Assembly: GCA_963580285.1 (NCBI GenBank)
Contig: OY757023.1
Location: 86,763,108-86,827,107 of the forward strand
DNA length: 64,000 nucleotides
DNA from: Lucinisca nassula
Taxonomy: Eukaryota > Mollusca > Bivalvia > Lucinida > Lucinidae
Direction: 5' to 3'
Part shown: positions 10,591-20,746 of the stretch, piece after piece
Layout of the letters: each line of letters starts with the position of its first letter
Numbering within the stretch: the stretch's first letter is position 1
Program-made: the position numbers and the translations under genes
The notes under the pieces: model-generated
Databases searched by the model: none
Seen by the model: only the letters and a program-made list of their open reading frames with translations
What the model was told of the DNA's origin: nothing

Positions 10591-10790
10591 NNNNNNNNNN
10601 NNNNNNNNNNNNNNNNNNNNNNNNNNNNNNNNNNNNNNNNNNNNNNNNNNNNNNNNNNNNNNNNNNNNNNNNNNNNNNNNNNNNNNNNNNNNNNNNNNNN
10701 NNNNNNNNNNNNNNNNNNNNNNNNNNNNNNNNNNNNNNNNNNNNNNNNNNNNNNNNNNNNNNNNNNNNNNNNNNNNNNNNNNNNNNNNNN
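10591..10790. other. Assembly gap of exactly 200 N
   Basis: Unknown sequence. The round length suggests a placeholder rather than a measured gap. Nearly identical hairpin units lie on both sides. Confidence 0.98.
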
Positions 10791-10850
10791 AAAAAATGTG
10801 TGCTGTTGGAAGTTGTTAGAATCGCGTCTGCGAGGCGATTCTAAGAAGTA
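10791..10850. repeat. GAATCG-type hairpin right of the gap
   Basis: AAAAAATGTGTGCTGTTGG and GTTGTTAGAATCGCGTC...GGCGATTCTAAGAAGTAA repeat the unit left of the gap almost exactly, in the same orientation. Confidence 0.7.
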
Positions 10851-10971
10851 ATAAGAACATGATTTTTTGAAAATGAATAAGGACAGCCTTTGACAGAAGC
10901 AATGCTAAAGATACGAACAAATTGCGGCCACGACCCTAAGGGTCATATTGTTCGTCTGTCAACAGCTTCTG

Positions 10972-11047
10972 TGTTGAGGATTTTCGTCCCCGTCAACACT
11001 AGTTAGGTCATTTTAGAGAAGATGCTTTCGATTTTGCGGTTACTGTC
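10972..11047 (-). mobile_element. Family B fragment
   Basis: Only the 3' part remains (GAGGATTTTCGTCCCCG, TCAACACTAGTTAGGTC, ending near GATTTTGCGG). Confidence 0.6.
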
Positions 11048-11059
11048 TTTAACCGATAA

Positions 11060-12080
11060 CACAGGTTCTTAGCTCAGACACCCCTTAACTAGAGGACTAA
11101 TGGTCCTGAGCTGCTCACCTGAATGCTGAAAGAAGATTTTTAAGGGTTTTACCATGGTAGCCCATGTGACCTGCTTTCTGAAGGGTCTTTACCTTATATG
11201 GGCAGGGCGGCCATTTTGTGGTTTGGTGACCAAACTCATTTTAATAAATTTTTCTTTGTTGGTTCTAAAAGCTTCCTTTGTGAAATTTGGTTACAAATAG
11301 AGCTGTGGTTTCTGTGAAAAATAAGTTCTAATTTTCATATCTGTTGATCTTGGGCCAAGGTCAAAGAATGACTCTGACCTTTAATACTCAATGGTTTCAT
11401 CCACTCAACTAGCTAACTGCGCATTTACCAATTTTCATATCACAGGCTGCAATAATTTCCGAAAAATACTCGGGTTTTTTTTTCTACTTTCTCTCATACA
11501 AATGTTTATGCGACCGAATTTGACCTTAACGCAAAGCAGGTAAAGGTCATCCAGGGGATATCATTTCATTTGAAGAAACTATAGTGGGCCCAAGTCCCGA
11601 ATGCTACACATCAAGTTTCGTGAAAATCGGCCCATTGGTTCCGGAGTAGATGTATGAAGTGTTCTTACATGGGAATGGTGGCCTTATTGGTCATTTGACC
11701 AAACTCATTTTAATAAATTTTCATTTTTTTGTTTTTATAAGCCTTTTCATAAAATTTGGCCCCGAGGTTCAAGTGGAAAATATAAGTTTTAATCTTTATA
11801 TCTGAGAGGCCTTAGGACAAGGTCAAGGAATGAACTTGACCTTGAATACTCATGTAGGTTCATCCATTCATTTACCTAACTGCATCTATCAAATTTTCGG
11901 ATCAGAGTCTGTAATAGTTTCCGAAATACAAAAGTGCTTTGTTCGGCGTTTTTCTCAACCAAAGTTGACCTTGGCGCAAAATAGGTCAAGGTCATCCGAG
12001 GGTAATCATTTGAACAAACTATGACAGGTCCGAGTCCCGAAAGCTACATACCAATCGGCCTTGCGGTTCCGGAGAAGAAA
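11060..12080. repeat. HINE-like element with two ~450-bp tandem units
   Basis: GGCGGCCATTTTGTGG near 11207 recurs as GTGGCCTTATTGGTC near 11679, and GGTTCCGGAG near 11638 recurs near 12065. Shared phrases include CCAAACTCATTTTAATAAAT and AAGGTCAA.GAATGA.CTTGACC. GCTCACCTGA near 11116 resembles ends seen in bivalve Helitron-like repeats. No real gene; ORFs here are incidental. Confidence 0.6.
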
Positions 12081-12306
12081 GATCTGCGCCTGCACTGATT
12101 GCCAGTTATCCCTTTTTGGGTTTCCGGGAGCGAGAACGCAATCCCCGCAGCACTCAATAGAATTTTGTGTCGCGTCAAGCAATATGTGAACAAACCAGTC
12201 TACGACCTTCCCACAAACTGCACCAAGAAGCTCATCAACCATCTAGCATAGGGTAAAGACAGATCAGACTGCGCATTTGCTGAGTCTTGCTGTACACACT
12301 TATAAG

Positions 12307-12607
12307 GGGCCCCCGCCCATAGGGGCATGAAGAAATATATGGGCTGCATGATGCTTCCACGCAGAGCTGAATCCAGCCCGCACACTAGTACTGGTAAACC
12401 GCTTAGTGGATCTAAGCCTGTCCAGGAACCGCGGTGCGAGGCGGACCGTCCATGTTAATAAACCCTATTGGTTTCATTGGGCGACAGGGCTTGAGATGTC
12501 ATTTCATCTCAATGTCGGGTAAAAGTCCCACAAAATTGGGAGCAACGTCTCCAAAATGACCTTTACAGTGTTGACGGGGACGTTAAACCTCAAATCAAAC
12601 AAACAAA
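12307..12607 (+). mobile_element. Family B SINE-like retroposon
   Basis: Complete plus-strand copy: GGGCCCCCGCCCATAGGGG head, GACGTTAAACCTC end and (CAAA)n tail. Perfect 12-bp TSD CACACTTATAAG at 12295-12306 and 12608-12619. Confidence 0.9.
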
Positions 12608-12943
12608 CAAACACACTTATAAGACTCATTCTCGCCCTGCTTTCTAGTGTGCTAATGTAATCAAATGTAAAATGCAAGAAACCCTATGTGTGTCACATCT
12701 TTAACACATATTTACAGATGCAAAGAATTCGCCATCATTTTGTCATAACAGACTTAATGTGTGTACCTTGAAGCTATTCATTTGTTAATTAGGCCACTAG
12801 GCCACACATTAACAAATCACGATTGCGAAATAAATCTGTACTTAATTAACTTCTTTTTCCACTCATGAAGACAATCCATTGCACTACTGTCAGCACTGAC
12901 GAGTCGATTGTCTATGAGAGGGCCTTGAACTCATGACCCAGTA

Positions 12944-13036
12944 AGCATTCTACATAAATCTACAGCGGGCCGTTAGCGGCCCGTCAGGGTAGCTGACGGG
13001 CCGCTAACGGCCCGCTGTAGATTTATGTAGAATGCT
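12944..13036. repeat. Perfect GC-rich palindrome
   Basis: 43-nt arms match without a mismatch (12944-12986 and 12994-13036) around 7 bases. The inner part is GGGCCGTTAGCGGCCCGTC and its complement; the outer part AGCATTCTACATAAATC. It is unlike the other hairpin families. CCAG and CAGG outside the arms hint at a short inverted-end element. Confidence 0.85.
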
Positions 13037-13143
13037 AGCAGGGGAGGTCCTGAACGGGGACTTAATTGACTGTAACATCATAGAACCCTCTGAGATGGGT
13101 CTACACTGCTTGTCAAACCAAACCGTAACAGTAAAGAATCGAG

Positions 13144-13445
13144 ATCGGCGCCCGCCCATCGGGGCTTGAAAAATAGTTGGGCTGCATGATGCTTCCACGC
13201 AGAGCTGAAACCGACCCGCAGACGAGTACTGGTAAACCGCTTAGAGGATTCAAGCCTGCCAAGCCAAAACGGTGCGAGCCGGACCGTCCATGCTTATAAA
13301 CCCTGTTGGTTTCATTGGGCGACAGGGCTTGAGATGTCATTTCATCTCAATGTCGGGTAAAAGTCACACAAATTTGGAAGCGACGTCTCCAAAATGACCT
13401 TTACAGTGTTGACGGGGACGTTAAACCTCAAATCAAACAAACAAT
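13144..13445 (+). mobile_element. Family B SINE-like retroposon
   Basis: Head CGCCCGCCCATCGGGGC, tail CAAATCAAACAAAC, and a 9-bp TSD AGAATCGAG at 13135-13143 and 13446-13454. Confidence 0.85.
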
Positions 13446-13889
13446 AGAATCGAGTTGAGTTGAACGAATGTGAAACACATTAGTCCAGTCCAGCTCGGCA
13501 GGTCAACACTGACTTCACGACAAAACGTCAGCGCTACAAGGTAAAAGGTCATTAGCTGGGCATGCATACTCCGCCATACTTTGTAACTACTGTTGCTATC
13601 AAACTTATTTATCATGATACATTTTTTGACATTCCACTGATTTTTTTATTCATATAAAATTTCCGTTCATCAAACATGGCGCTTCGGATAAGAGTAGCTT
13701 TTCCGGCACCCAAAGGCCGGATAAAATGTTAAAAAGTCGTTAAGTGAACAAATTGACGCATGCGAAATGAAATGTAAACAAAGTCACGTGTCAAAACATC
13801 GGATCGGTCGATATAAATAATCATTACCTGGATGTGTACAAATGGAGTCACCGTAGTAGAGATCAGTCTTCATATAAAGTTAGACGTAT

Positions 13890-13926
13890 TGTGTGTGTGT
13901 GTGCGTGCGTGCGCGCGCGAGAGTGC

Positions 13927-13970
<44 letters not shown>
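13890..13970. repeat. (GT)n/(GC)n/(GA)n compound microsatellite
   Basis: GTGTGT, GCGTGCGTGCGCGCG, GT again, then GA. It adjoins the 3' end of the SINE that follows and probably grew from that SINE's (GAGT)n-type tail. Confidence 0.85.
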
Positions 13971-14105
13971 TTTACGTCCCGCCAACAACTAGGAAACGGG
14001 ACCTCGGTTTAAAGACTCATCCGAAAGTCTGAAGAAGCCCGGAATCGATCCCACGACCCTTGGTTTGCGAGGCGAGTAGCTTATCCACTACACCACGGAG
14101 GCTTA
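13971..14105 (-). mobile_element. S1 tRNA-derived SINE
   Basis: Read on the minus strand: GCCTCCGTGGTGTAGTGG (A box), GGTCGTGGGATCGATTCC (B box region), then TTTCGGATGAGTCTTTAAAC and TTGGCGGGACGTAAA. Seven or more copies are in the window. It is a SINE, not a tRNA gene: the acceptor stem does not close. Confidence 0.85.
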
Positions 14106-14222
14106 TTGGTAGGCCGAACATATCATGTTATGTTTATAGACTATTGCGGTTTAACGACACGTCATCCCTTGAGGGTCATTTTGTGTCGTCTCGCAGAGAA
14201 TGGGTGACACAAGATAGAAGAG

Positions 14223-14615
14223 ACTGTACTGTAGGGCTGGCTAATCGGAGGTGAAAAGATAATCGATTAACAGTCATGTCATTGCGATCGATAATCGATT
14301 AGTAATCGCTAAGATTTTTGTCAATGTTTTACCTGTCGCATGACTTACCATATGTTGCACTTTACAATATGTATATTTGAACAGACAGGCCTGAGCAAAC
14401 AGTGTAGACCCAGATGAGACGCCGCATAATGCGGCGTCTCATCAGGGTCTGCACTGTTTGCCACACATCCAACTATTTTAGGCATAACTTTGGGTAGTAA
14501 AATGTACCTATCAAGTAATCGATTAAAAGCAAATCAGAAATGATTATCATTTTTGTGGAATTTATCGATCGATTAATCGATTATATGATTAATCTTGGCA
14601 GCCTTACAGTACAGG
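14223..14615. mobile_element. hAT-like MITE rich in ATCGATTA motifs
   Basis: Ends GACTGTACTGTAGGGCTGGC and the approximate complement GGCAGCCTTACAGTACAG. The interior carries repeated AATCGATTA / ATCGATCGATTAATCG motifs. A TAGGGCTG-type terminus is typical of hAT elements, but no clean 8-bp TSD is visible. A C-type hairpin (14396-14460) is nested inside. Confidence 0.5.
14396..14460. repeat. C-type hairpin nested in the hAT-like MITE
   Basis: CAAACAGTGTAGACCCAG...GGGTCTGCACTGTTTG with perfect inner arms GAGACGCCGCAT/ATGCGGCGTCTC. Confidence 0.75.
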
Positions 14616-14656
14616 AGATAAAAGTTAAGGACAGGGGAGAAAGATGAGAATGAATG

Positions 14657-14983
14657 GTGTGTGTGAATTCGGGTTTAACGTCGCTTTCAACAATTTTTCA
14701 GTCATATCACGACGGTGTCTGGTTGCGACAGGGAGCTCAATGCTCACGTTTATAGTGCTACCTCACTGAAGTATCATGTCCCAGACACATTACATGATAC
14801 CACATCCATTCACATTATCCTGACACTGGGTCGACCAGTCCTAGCTCCACCCCGTAAATCTGAGTGCCAAGCGAGGAGCAGCTAGTACCATTTTTAACGA
14901 CTTTGGTATGTCGCGGCCCGGGATCGAACCCGAGACCTCCCGTTCCCCGGAGCGGACACTCTATCAACTGAGCTATCGGGGCC
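14657..14983 (-). mobile_element. S3 tRNA-derived SINE
   Basis: On the minus strand it opens with GCCCCGATAGCTCAGTTGA (A box) and GTCTCGGGTTCGATCCCG (B box), continues with an unrelated ~230-bp body and ends GAAAGCGACGTTAAACCC plus a CA-rich tail. ATGAATGG flanks both sides. The acceptor stem does not pair, so it is not a functional tRNA. Confidence 0.8.
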
Positions 14984-15166
14984 GGTATGGATGAATGGAA
15001 GTGTATAGATACTGATGAAATAACAACATTCCCCATCTATCTTTACCTGCTGCATGGACAACAGACCTTGCCCAACTGTAAAGCCAATATCAGTTGGGCG
15101 CCATATACAACACCATCGTGCGCTACAGTGGCGTGTATTTTATCTCTAGAACTAACATTTTTCACA

Positions 15167-15444
15167 TTACGATAACATATCCGCGCGATATATTGCATTT
15201 TTCAAACCTCAAAAAAAAAAAGTAATTTTTCTGATGAAAATTTGTGATATTTTTCTTATTTATACTCCAAACATAGGTTTTGGGTGCTCGTTAGAACCGC
15301 CTCATTGAGGCGGTTCTAACGAGTACCCACAACCTATGTCTTGGAGCAGAAATAAGGAAAATAATGTTCACCCCCCTAATCCCCAGTTTTCTCTATATAA
15401 AGTGGGGTTTAGGAGGGTCTTTATTTCACGGACTTGTTCACATG
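15167..15444 (+). mobile_element. Family A' MITE
   Basis: CATTACGATAACATATCC to ACGGACTTGTTCACATGATG. Perfect central palindrome (about 15275-15345) with TGGGTGCTCGTTAGAACC and complement, plus the minor hairpin CCCCAGTTTTCTCTATATAAAGTGGGG. Confidence 0.8.
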
Positions 15445-15585
15445 ATGAGATGAAAATGTTTGATATTTTTCTTATTTCTAGTATAACTTAGACCGTGGGT
15501 GCTCGTTAGAACCGCCTCAATGAGGTGGTTCTAAAAAGTACCCATAATCTAGGTTTTGTGCAAAAATAAGGAAAATAAGAACTGT
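15445..15585. repeat. Partial A-type hairpin unit
   Basis: GATATTTTTCTTATTTCTAG, then GGTGCTCGTTAGAACCGC...GGTGGTTCTAAAAAG and AAAATAAGG. It directly abuts the preceding A' copy. Confidence 0.6.
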
Positions 15586-15589
15586 CGCA

Positions 15590-16325
15590 TGACAGCATAG
15601 CTCGCCTGTTTCGCGCCTTCAAGATATAAGGTAAAATCACTGAACAATGAAATAAAGGTCACATTGACCTAGATATATTTGATGCCAATCATCAGGTCAC
15701 ATGGAACGTATTTTCTAAGTATCACATTTCTCCATCAAATAGTCTTCGAGTTGTAAGAGAATGTCACTGAACCGTAAAATATAGGCCACACTGACCTAGA
15801 TATATTTTATGTCATTCAATTTATAATCCAGGTATGAAGTTTTTCTATAAATACTAAAAATAGTATTCAATATGTAAAGCCAGATCACTGAACAATGAAA
15901 TATAGGTCACACTGACCTAGATATAATTTGAATCCAATCACCTCGTTGCATGGAATCAATATCCATGGTATGACATTTGTATTTCAAAAAGTTTTCGGGC
16001 CGTCTATAACTTGTTAGCATAATGGAAATGCATATAGCATATTACAAATGTGTCCTAGATTTTGACCCCTAGCCCCGCTCCCAGGCATAAACCCATGGGT
16101 GTGTTATTTTAGAATATAAGAAGACCCAGCCAGGTATACAAGCTCAAAATATGAATCCTCTGTGATGAGTGACCTTGAAGATATAAGCATGTGAAAAACT
16201 TTGACACAGTTTTACAAAGGTGTCGGTATTTCTGACCTCTAGCTGCACCCCGGGCATGACGACAGGGATATGTTCTCTTGTAATCTCAGAAAGATGAATG
16301 CTCTAGGTTCAGGGACATTCAATAT
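15590..16325. repeat. HINE-like element with degenerate ~125-bp units
   Basis: The phrase TCACTGAAC.RTRAAATA.AGG near 15638, 15764 and 15884 is each time followed by CAC.TGACCTAGATATA. Starts GTCGCATGACAGCATAGCTC. No gene. Confidence 0.55.
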
Positions 16326-16326
16326 A

Positions 16327-16661
16327 TACAGTAGAACTTCGATGGCTCGAACACCGATGGCTCGTTTACCATGGATGTGTCGAATCCATCTTTGAGCCCC
16401 TAGCGAAATCCTCTACATAAGAAATAGTGGGAGATAATTAAGGAGATTTTAGTCTTTTATCTTGCAAATGTATGCTGTGTGTACTCATTAGAATCGCCTC
16501 GATGAGGCGATTCTAATGAGTACACACAGCATACATTTTCATTATAGAACACCGAAAAGATGTTTAAAAGTATCACGTTAGGCCTCCTGGCAGTAATCCT
16601 GAGTGGCTCGAACAACCCCTGTCTCGAACAGATTTTCGAGAGCCATTGAAGTTCGACTATA
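16327..16661 (+). mobile_element. Family D MITE (TA-flanked)
   Basis: Inverted ends TACAGTAGAACTTCGATGGC and GCCATTGAAGTTCGACTATA, with CTCGAACACCGATGGCTCG just inside. Central palindrome ATGCTGTGTGTACTCATTAG... around GAATCGCCTC. Same family at 20747, 44563 and 50170. Confidence 0.85.
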
Positions 16662-16679
16662 CTTTACCACAGCGTGACG

Positions 16680-16961
16680 CACCACGAAAACACACCTACG
16701 TAATGTTGACCCCCTTGAACCCCACTTTTATACAGAAAAACTGGGGTATACAGGGGTAAGTCATTTTTTTCTTATTTCTGCTCTAAAATATAGATTGTGG
16801 GTACTCGTTAGAACCGCCTCAACGAGGCGGTTCTAACGTGTACCCAATATCTATATTTTGAGCAGAAATAAGAAAATTATCATAATTTTTCATCTTAAAA
16901 CTTTCTTTTTTTTTGCGATAAAATTTACAATGTATTTGTATAGGGGCATGTTTTCGTAATG
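16680..16961 (-). mobile_element. Family A MITE
   Basis: CACCACGAAAACACACC to GGGGCATGTTTTCGTAATG, with a central CTCGTTAGAACCGCCTC palindrome and a minor hairpin AACCCCACTTTTATACAG..ACTGGGGT. Confidence 0.8.
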
Positions 16962-17078
16962 AAGAAAAACCCTGCAGCTCAAGTACAGTGGTGTTTCAGA
17001 GGGTCAAGTTTTCGTGATGTTCTGAATCTACCCTGTTTCCATGGGTACATCGTGTCTGTACCGGTGTATCTGTACCGG

Positions 17079-17380
17079 TGTCGGCCCCCGCCCATCGGGG
17101 CTTGAAGAAACAGATGGGCTGCATGATGCTTCCACGCAGAGCTGAAACTGCCCGCACACGAGTACTGGTAAACCGCTTTGAGGATCTAAGCCTGCCCAGG
17201 CAAAGCGGTGCGAGTCGGACCGTCCATGCATATAAATCCTATTGGTTTCATTGGGCGGCAGGGCTTCAGATGTCATTTCATCTCAATGTCGGATAAAACT
17301 CCCACAAAATTGGAAGCAACGTCTCCAAAATGACCTTTACAGTGTTGACGGGGGCGTTAAACCTCAAATCAAACAAACAC
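17079..17380 (+). mobile_element. Family B retroposon with a very long TSD
   Basis: Complete copy, head TCGGCCCCCGCCCATCGGGG, tail CAAATCAAACAAACAC. The flanking duplication starting ACATCGTGTCTGTACCGG spans about 32 bases (17047-17078 and 17381-17412) with one internal mismatch. Confidence 0.85.
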
Positions 17381-17734
17381 ACATCGTGTCTGTACCGGTG
17401 TATCTATACCGGGAAATTAAACAAAAACGTTCAGCATTTTCAAATACTGGATAAGCCCCTTTGAATGGAGTTTCATTTTAAATACGTAGAGGAATGTATG
17501 GGATAGGACGAATAAATACTTGTAATTGATTTTAAACCGCGTGGAAGTGATTTTATAAGTTTTCGAAGTTTTGCGGTTTCGATAACCTGATGGAAAATTT
17601 TGTAGATAACGGCCACGTTTTTCAGCCTGGTCGACCCGTCACAATGGCTTTAGTTTTGTCCTTTAATTTGTCAAGCCCATGGCATTCACGTAATTTTAGT
17701 CTTTGGGTGAAACTTTATCATGTTACTTTATCAC

Positions 17735-17850
17735 GGTACAGTAGAAATTCGATGGCTTGAACACCGATGGCTCGTCTACCATGGATGAGTCGAATCCGTT
17801 CTTAAGTCCCTAGGGAAATCCTTTACATAAGACGTAGTAGCTGGTCTAGA
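17735..17850 (+). mobile_element. Family D left-end fragment
   Basis: TACAGTAGAAATTCGATGGC and the following CGATGGCTCGTCTACCATGG match the left half of D; the central hairpin and right half are absent. Confidence 0.7.
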
Positions 17851-17906
17851 TAGGACCTAAATAAAGTCGGAAGAGCAGTTTAACTAACAAACATCGTCTG
17901 TGATAA

Positions 17907-18012
17907 TACAGTAAAATTCGTATACTGAGACCACCTTTGGGACTGTTCAAAAGTGGTCTTTAAGACCACTTTTGAACAGTCCCAAAGATGGTATCTTACT
18001 AGAGGACACTGG
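17907..18012. mobile_element. Family F hairpin element
   Basis: TACAGTAAAATTCGTATACTG, then palindrome GACCACCTTTGGGACTGTTC and complement around AAAGTGGTCTTTAAGACCAC. Ends near AGAGGACACTGGG. Same unit at 25575, 27240, 27390 and 27622. Confidence 0.7.
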
Positions 18013-18024
18013 GTGTGGAAAAGG

Positions 18025-18231
18025 TTAACCATTATCTTGCTGTTCACAACAACCCCTATCTTTGCAAACAGTGTAGATCCAGATCAGATGGCAGAAGCCA
18101 TCTGATCAGGATCTACACTGTTTGGCATTTAGTTTATGAATTTGTAGCAATAAATTACATCATGTTATTTGATTGGTTGATAGACAGAAATGGGTGTGGC
18201 TTAAATGAATATTCAGCAAGATAAGGGTTAA
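18025..18231 (+). mobile_element. C2 MITE
   Basis: Inverted ends TTAACCATTATCTTGCTG and CAGCAAGATAAGGGTTAA. Central C-type hairpin 18065-18124 (GTAGATCCAGATCAGATGG and complement). An inverted copy is at 31796-32001. Confidence 0.85.
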
Positions 18232-18594
18232 GAATGGACCGCTGAAACCTTATAAGCAAAATTAGTCTCTGGTCTGTATTTGTAACAACAAATACGGTAC
18301 AATCTGGATAGTCTATAGAGCATGCGCGTACAAAGCGATGTACTACTACAAAACAGGAACAGATGTTGGTACAAAAAACGGTGTTAATGGGGGTCACAGA
18401 CCCTCATGGTATTCATTCATTCATGACACTGTAGTACATATGCTAAGGGAAAATCCCTAACTCATTTTTGTAAATGATCATTAACAGTACATTAAATAGT
18501 ATTTTTACGACCCTTGCAAGATTATTTCACTAATGTTGAGTCGATCGTTACATCACAGTTGGACGAAATCCGGAGTACGAGGAGAAAATAACAC

Positions 18595-18705
18595 CCGACC
18601 TCCCGTTGCAGAACATGACGTCTCACATGCAACCCGAGCGATGCGGCAAGGAACCAAATGATTAAGAGTATGTGCTCTTTTACCACTAGGCCACATAGGC
18701 CCGTT
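18595..18705 (-). mobile_element. Decayed tRNA-derived SINE head
   Basis: On the minus strand GCCTATGTGGCCTAGTGG resembles an A box, followed by CTCTTAATCATTTGG. The B box is weak. It resembles the head at about 26985-27085. Confidence 0.4.
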
Positions 18706-18724
18706 ACAATCTGAATTGTTTAAC

Positions 18725-18869
18725 CATTACGAAAACACGCCTATACAAATACATTGTAAATTTCACAGCCGAAAAAAGACAATTTTAAGCAGAAATAAAA
18801 TGTGATATTTTTCTTATTTTTACTCCAAATATAGATTGTGGGTACTCGTTAGAACCGCCTCATCGAGGT
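18725..18869 (+). mobile_element. Truncated family A MITE
   Basis: CATTACGAAAACACGCC through ACTCGTTAGAACCGCCTC, breaking off in the hairpin loop at CATCGAGG. Confidence 0.75.
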
Positions 18870-18942
18870 ACCGGAATATGTAGATGCTCAAGCTTATCCG
18901 AGTTATAAGTTGGCACATGCGCAATGTTAAATGTTTTGCTGT

Positions 18943-19258
18943 TTGGCCCCCGCCCATCGAGACTTGAAAAAATATATGGGCTGCACGATGCTTCCACGCA
19001 GAGCTAAATCCGACCCGCACACGAGTACTGGTAAACAGCTTAGAGGATCTAAGCCTGCCCTGGCAAAGCGGTGCGAGTCGGACCGTCCATGCTTATAAAC
19101 CCGATTGGTTTCATTGGGCGACAGCGCTTGAGATGTCATTTCATCTCAAAGTCGGGTAAAAGTCCTTCAAAATTGGAAGCAGCGTCTCCAAAATGACCTT
19201 TACAGTGTTGACGGGGACGTTAAACCTCAAATCAAACAAACAAACAAACAAACAAAAC
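18943..19258 (+). mobile_element. Family B SINE-like retroposon
   Basis: Complete copy with a (CAAA)n tail of about five units. TSD TGTTTTGCTGT at 18932-18942 and 19259-19269, perfect over 11 bp. Confidence 0.9.
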
Positions 19259-19497
19259 TGTTTTGCTGTATCCCGTTTTATACAAGGTGCTGGAAAAGTG
19301 ATAGAAATCGTTGATTTTTTGCCAGCCCAATATATGAATATTTTGGAAGGTTAACGAACTTCGTTATATTGTTCCAGATTTGTTGTAGGTTTATAATATG
19401 ATAATGGAACTAATGAGGTTATCATTTTTGCTATTGTTTCTGTTGATATTGTTGCTGCTACTACTAATGGTGATGATAACTGATATTGTTATTGCTC

Positions 19498-19720
19498 ATC
19501 ACGTTAACAAGTTAACACATCTTTAATCCCCATTTTATATAGAGAGAAAAGTGCGGTTTGCGGGGTGAACATCATTTCTGCTCCACGTCATAGGTTGTGG
19601 GTACTCGTTAGAACCGCCTTATTGAGGCGGTTCAATGAGGCGGTTCTAACGATTGGCTTATAAATAAGAAAATATCAGGGATTTTCATCAGAAAAGTAGC
19701 CATTTTGGAGATGTGGAAAA
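19498..19720 (-). mobile_element. Degraded family A' MITE
   Basis: TCATCACGTTAAC at the left, a central CTCGTTAGAACCGCCTT...GAGGCGGTTCAATGAGGCGG with the right half-palindrome partly duplicated, and ATCAGAAAAGTAGCCATTTT on the right. Confidence 0.55.
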
Positions 19721-19882
19721 ATGTCTATGTATCCTTGTCCCATCTAACATAGTGTCAAAACTTTGATCATTTGTTTGACAAATATACTCACAGTTTTACT
19801 GAAAACTTTAAATGCACACAAAAGCTATTCACCTTTTCCAGCAAAAATACAAGCGTATATTGGATATCGTGCTTGCTAGAAC

Positions 19883-20144
19883 CATAACACACCCGTAGAT
19901 CAAACCTCAAAGAAGGTATTTTTTTCAGATGAAAATTTGTGATATTTTTCTGATATATACTACAAACATAGGTTTTGGGTGCTCGTTAGAACCGCCTAAT
20001 TGAGGCGGTTCTAACGAGTACCCACAACCTATGTCTTGGGGCAGAAATAAGGAAAATAATGTTTAACCCCGTAAACCCCAGTTTTCTCAATATAATGTGG
20101 GGTTTAGGGGGGTGTCTTTATTTCACGGACTTGTTCACGTGATG
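19883..20144 (+). mobile_element. Family A' MITE
   Basis: CATAACACACCCGTAGATC to CACGGACTTGTTCACGTGATG; palindrome TTGGGTGCTCGTTAGAACC and complement; TTTTCTCAATATAATGTGGGG in the right half. Confidence 0.75.
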
Positions 20145-20356
20145 AATTTTGACCACTGGTAATGATGCTTTAAACATTTAAAGGCTTACATGTGTGCATA
20201 TAACCTTAAAAGTCCAAATCACAACAGAATACGACAATTTTTACGGCAATTTTGTTAGCTCAGTGCTTAGCTTTGGATCCGATCGGCGCGAGCTTCCTTC
20301 GGGCGAGAAACGCCCATATTGAATCCATAGGGTAATAACTGTTTTAGGTATTTGTT

Positions 20357-20672
20357 TTTGTTTTGTTTGTTTGGATTGGAGTTTAACGGCCCAGTCAACA
20401 CTATTTAGGTCATGTTTGAGCCGGTCAGTTTACCTATCCACACTTTCCTGGGCAGGCTTATACGTAAGCGGTTAACCAGTACAGTGCACATTCTTTCGCC
20501 AGAAACTGACAACTGCCCTTCTTGAATCAGCGGAAGGGAGAGAATGACCGTAGAAAAGATTTCATGATCAATCTCCACGAAAGAATGTTGCCGACCCCGG
20601 CGGGAGTCGAACCCGCGTCCTCCTGATCACCAGTCAGACGCGCATCCGACTGAGCCAACGGGGCCGGCATAA
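20357..20672 (-). mobile_element. S2 tRNA-derived SINE, best copy
   Basis: On the minus strand the head GCCCCGTTGGCTCAGTCG (A box) and CGCGGGTTCGACTCCCG (B box) starts near 20665. The body contains TGGAGATTGATCATGAAATC and GCCTGCCCAGGAAAG, and the 3' end GCCGTTAAACTCCAATCC plus (AAAC)n. TSD GTATTTGTT at 20348-20356 and 20673-20681. Its 3' third resembles family B. Confidence 0.85.
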
Positions 20673-20675
20673 GTA

Positions 20676-20725
20676 TTTGTTAGAATCGCGTCTCCCCTCA
20701 TTGGGGCGATTCTAAAAATGTCTAC
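20676..20725. repeat. GAATCG-type hairpin fragment
   Basis: ATTTGTTAGAATCGCG and GGGGCGATTCTAAAAATG around TCTCCCCTCATT. It carries the target duplicated by the preceding SINE. Confidence 0.55.
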
Positions 20726-20746
20726 AACATTGGTTTCTTGGAGAAA

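Noticed and set aside
12944..13036. Rho-independent terminator or miRNA precursor
   Set aside because: The organism is eukaryotic, and a 43-bp perfect GC-rich stem without bulges is atypical for an animal miRNA precursor; kept as a palindrome only.
14911..14983. Apparent tRNA gene on the minus strand (good A and B boxes)
   Set aside because: The 5' GCCCCGA has no pairing 3' acceptor strand, and a SINE body and GACGTTAAAC tail follow. It is the head of S3.
20595..20665. Apparent tRNA gene on the minus strand
   Set aside because: It continues into a 300-bp body with an (AAAC)n tail and TSDs, so it is the head of SINE S2.
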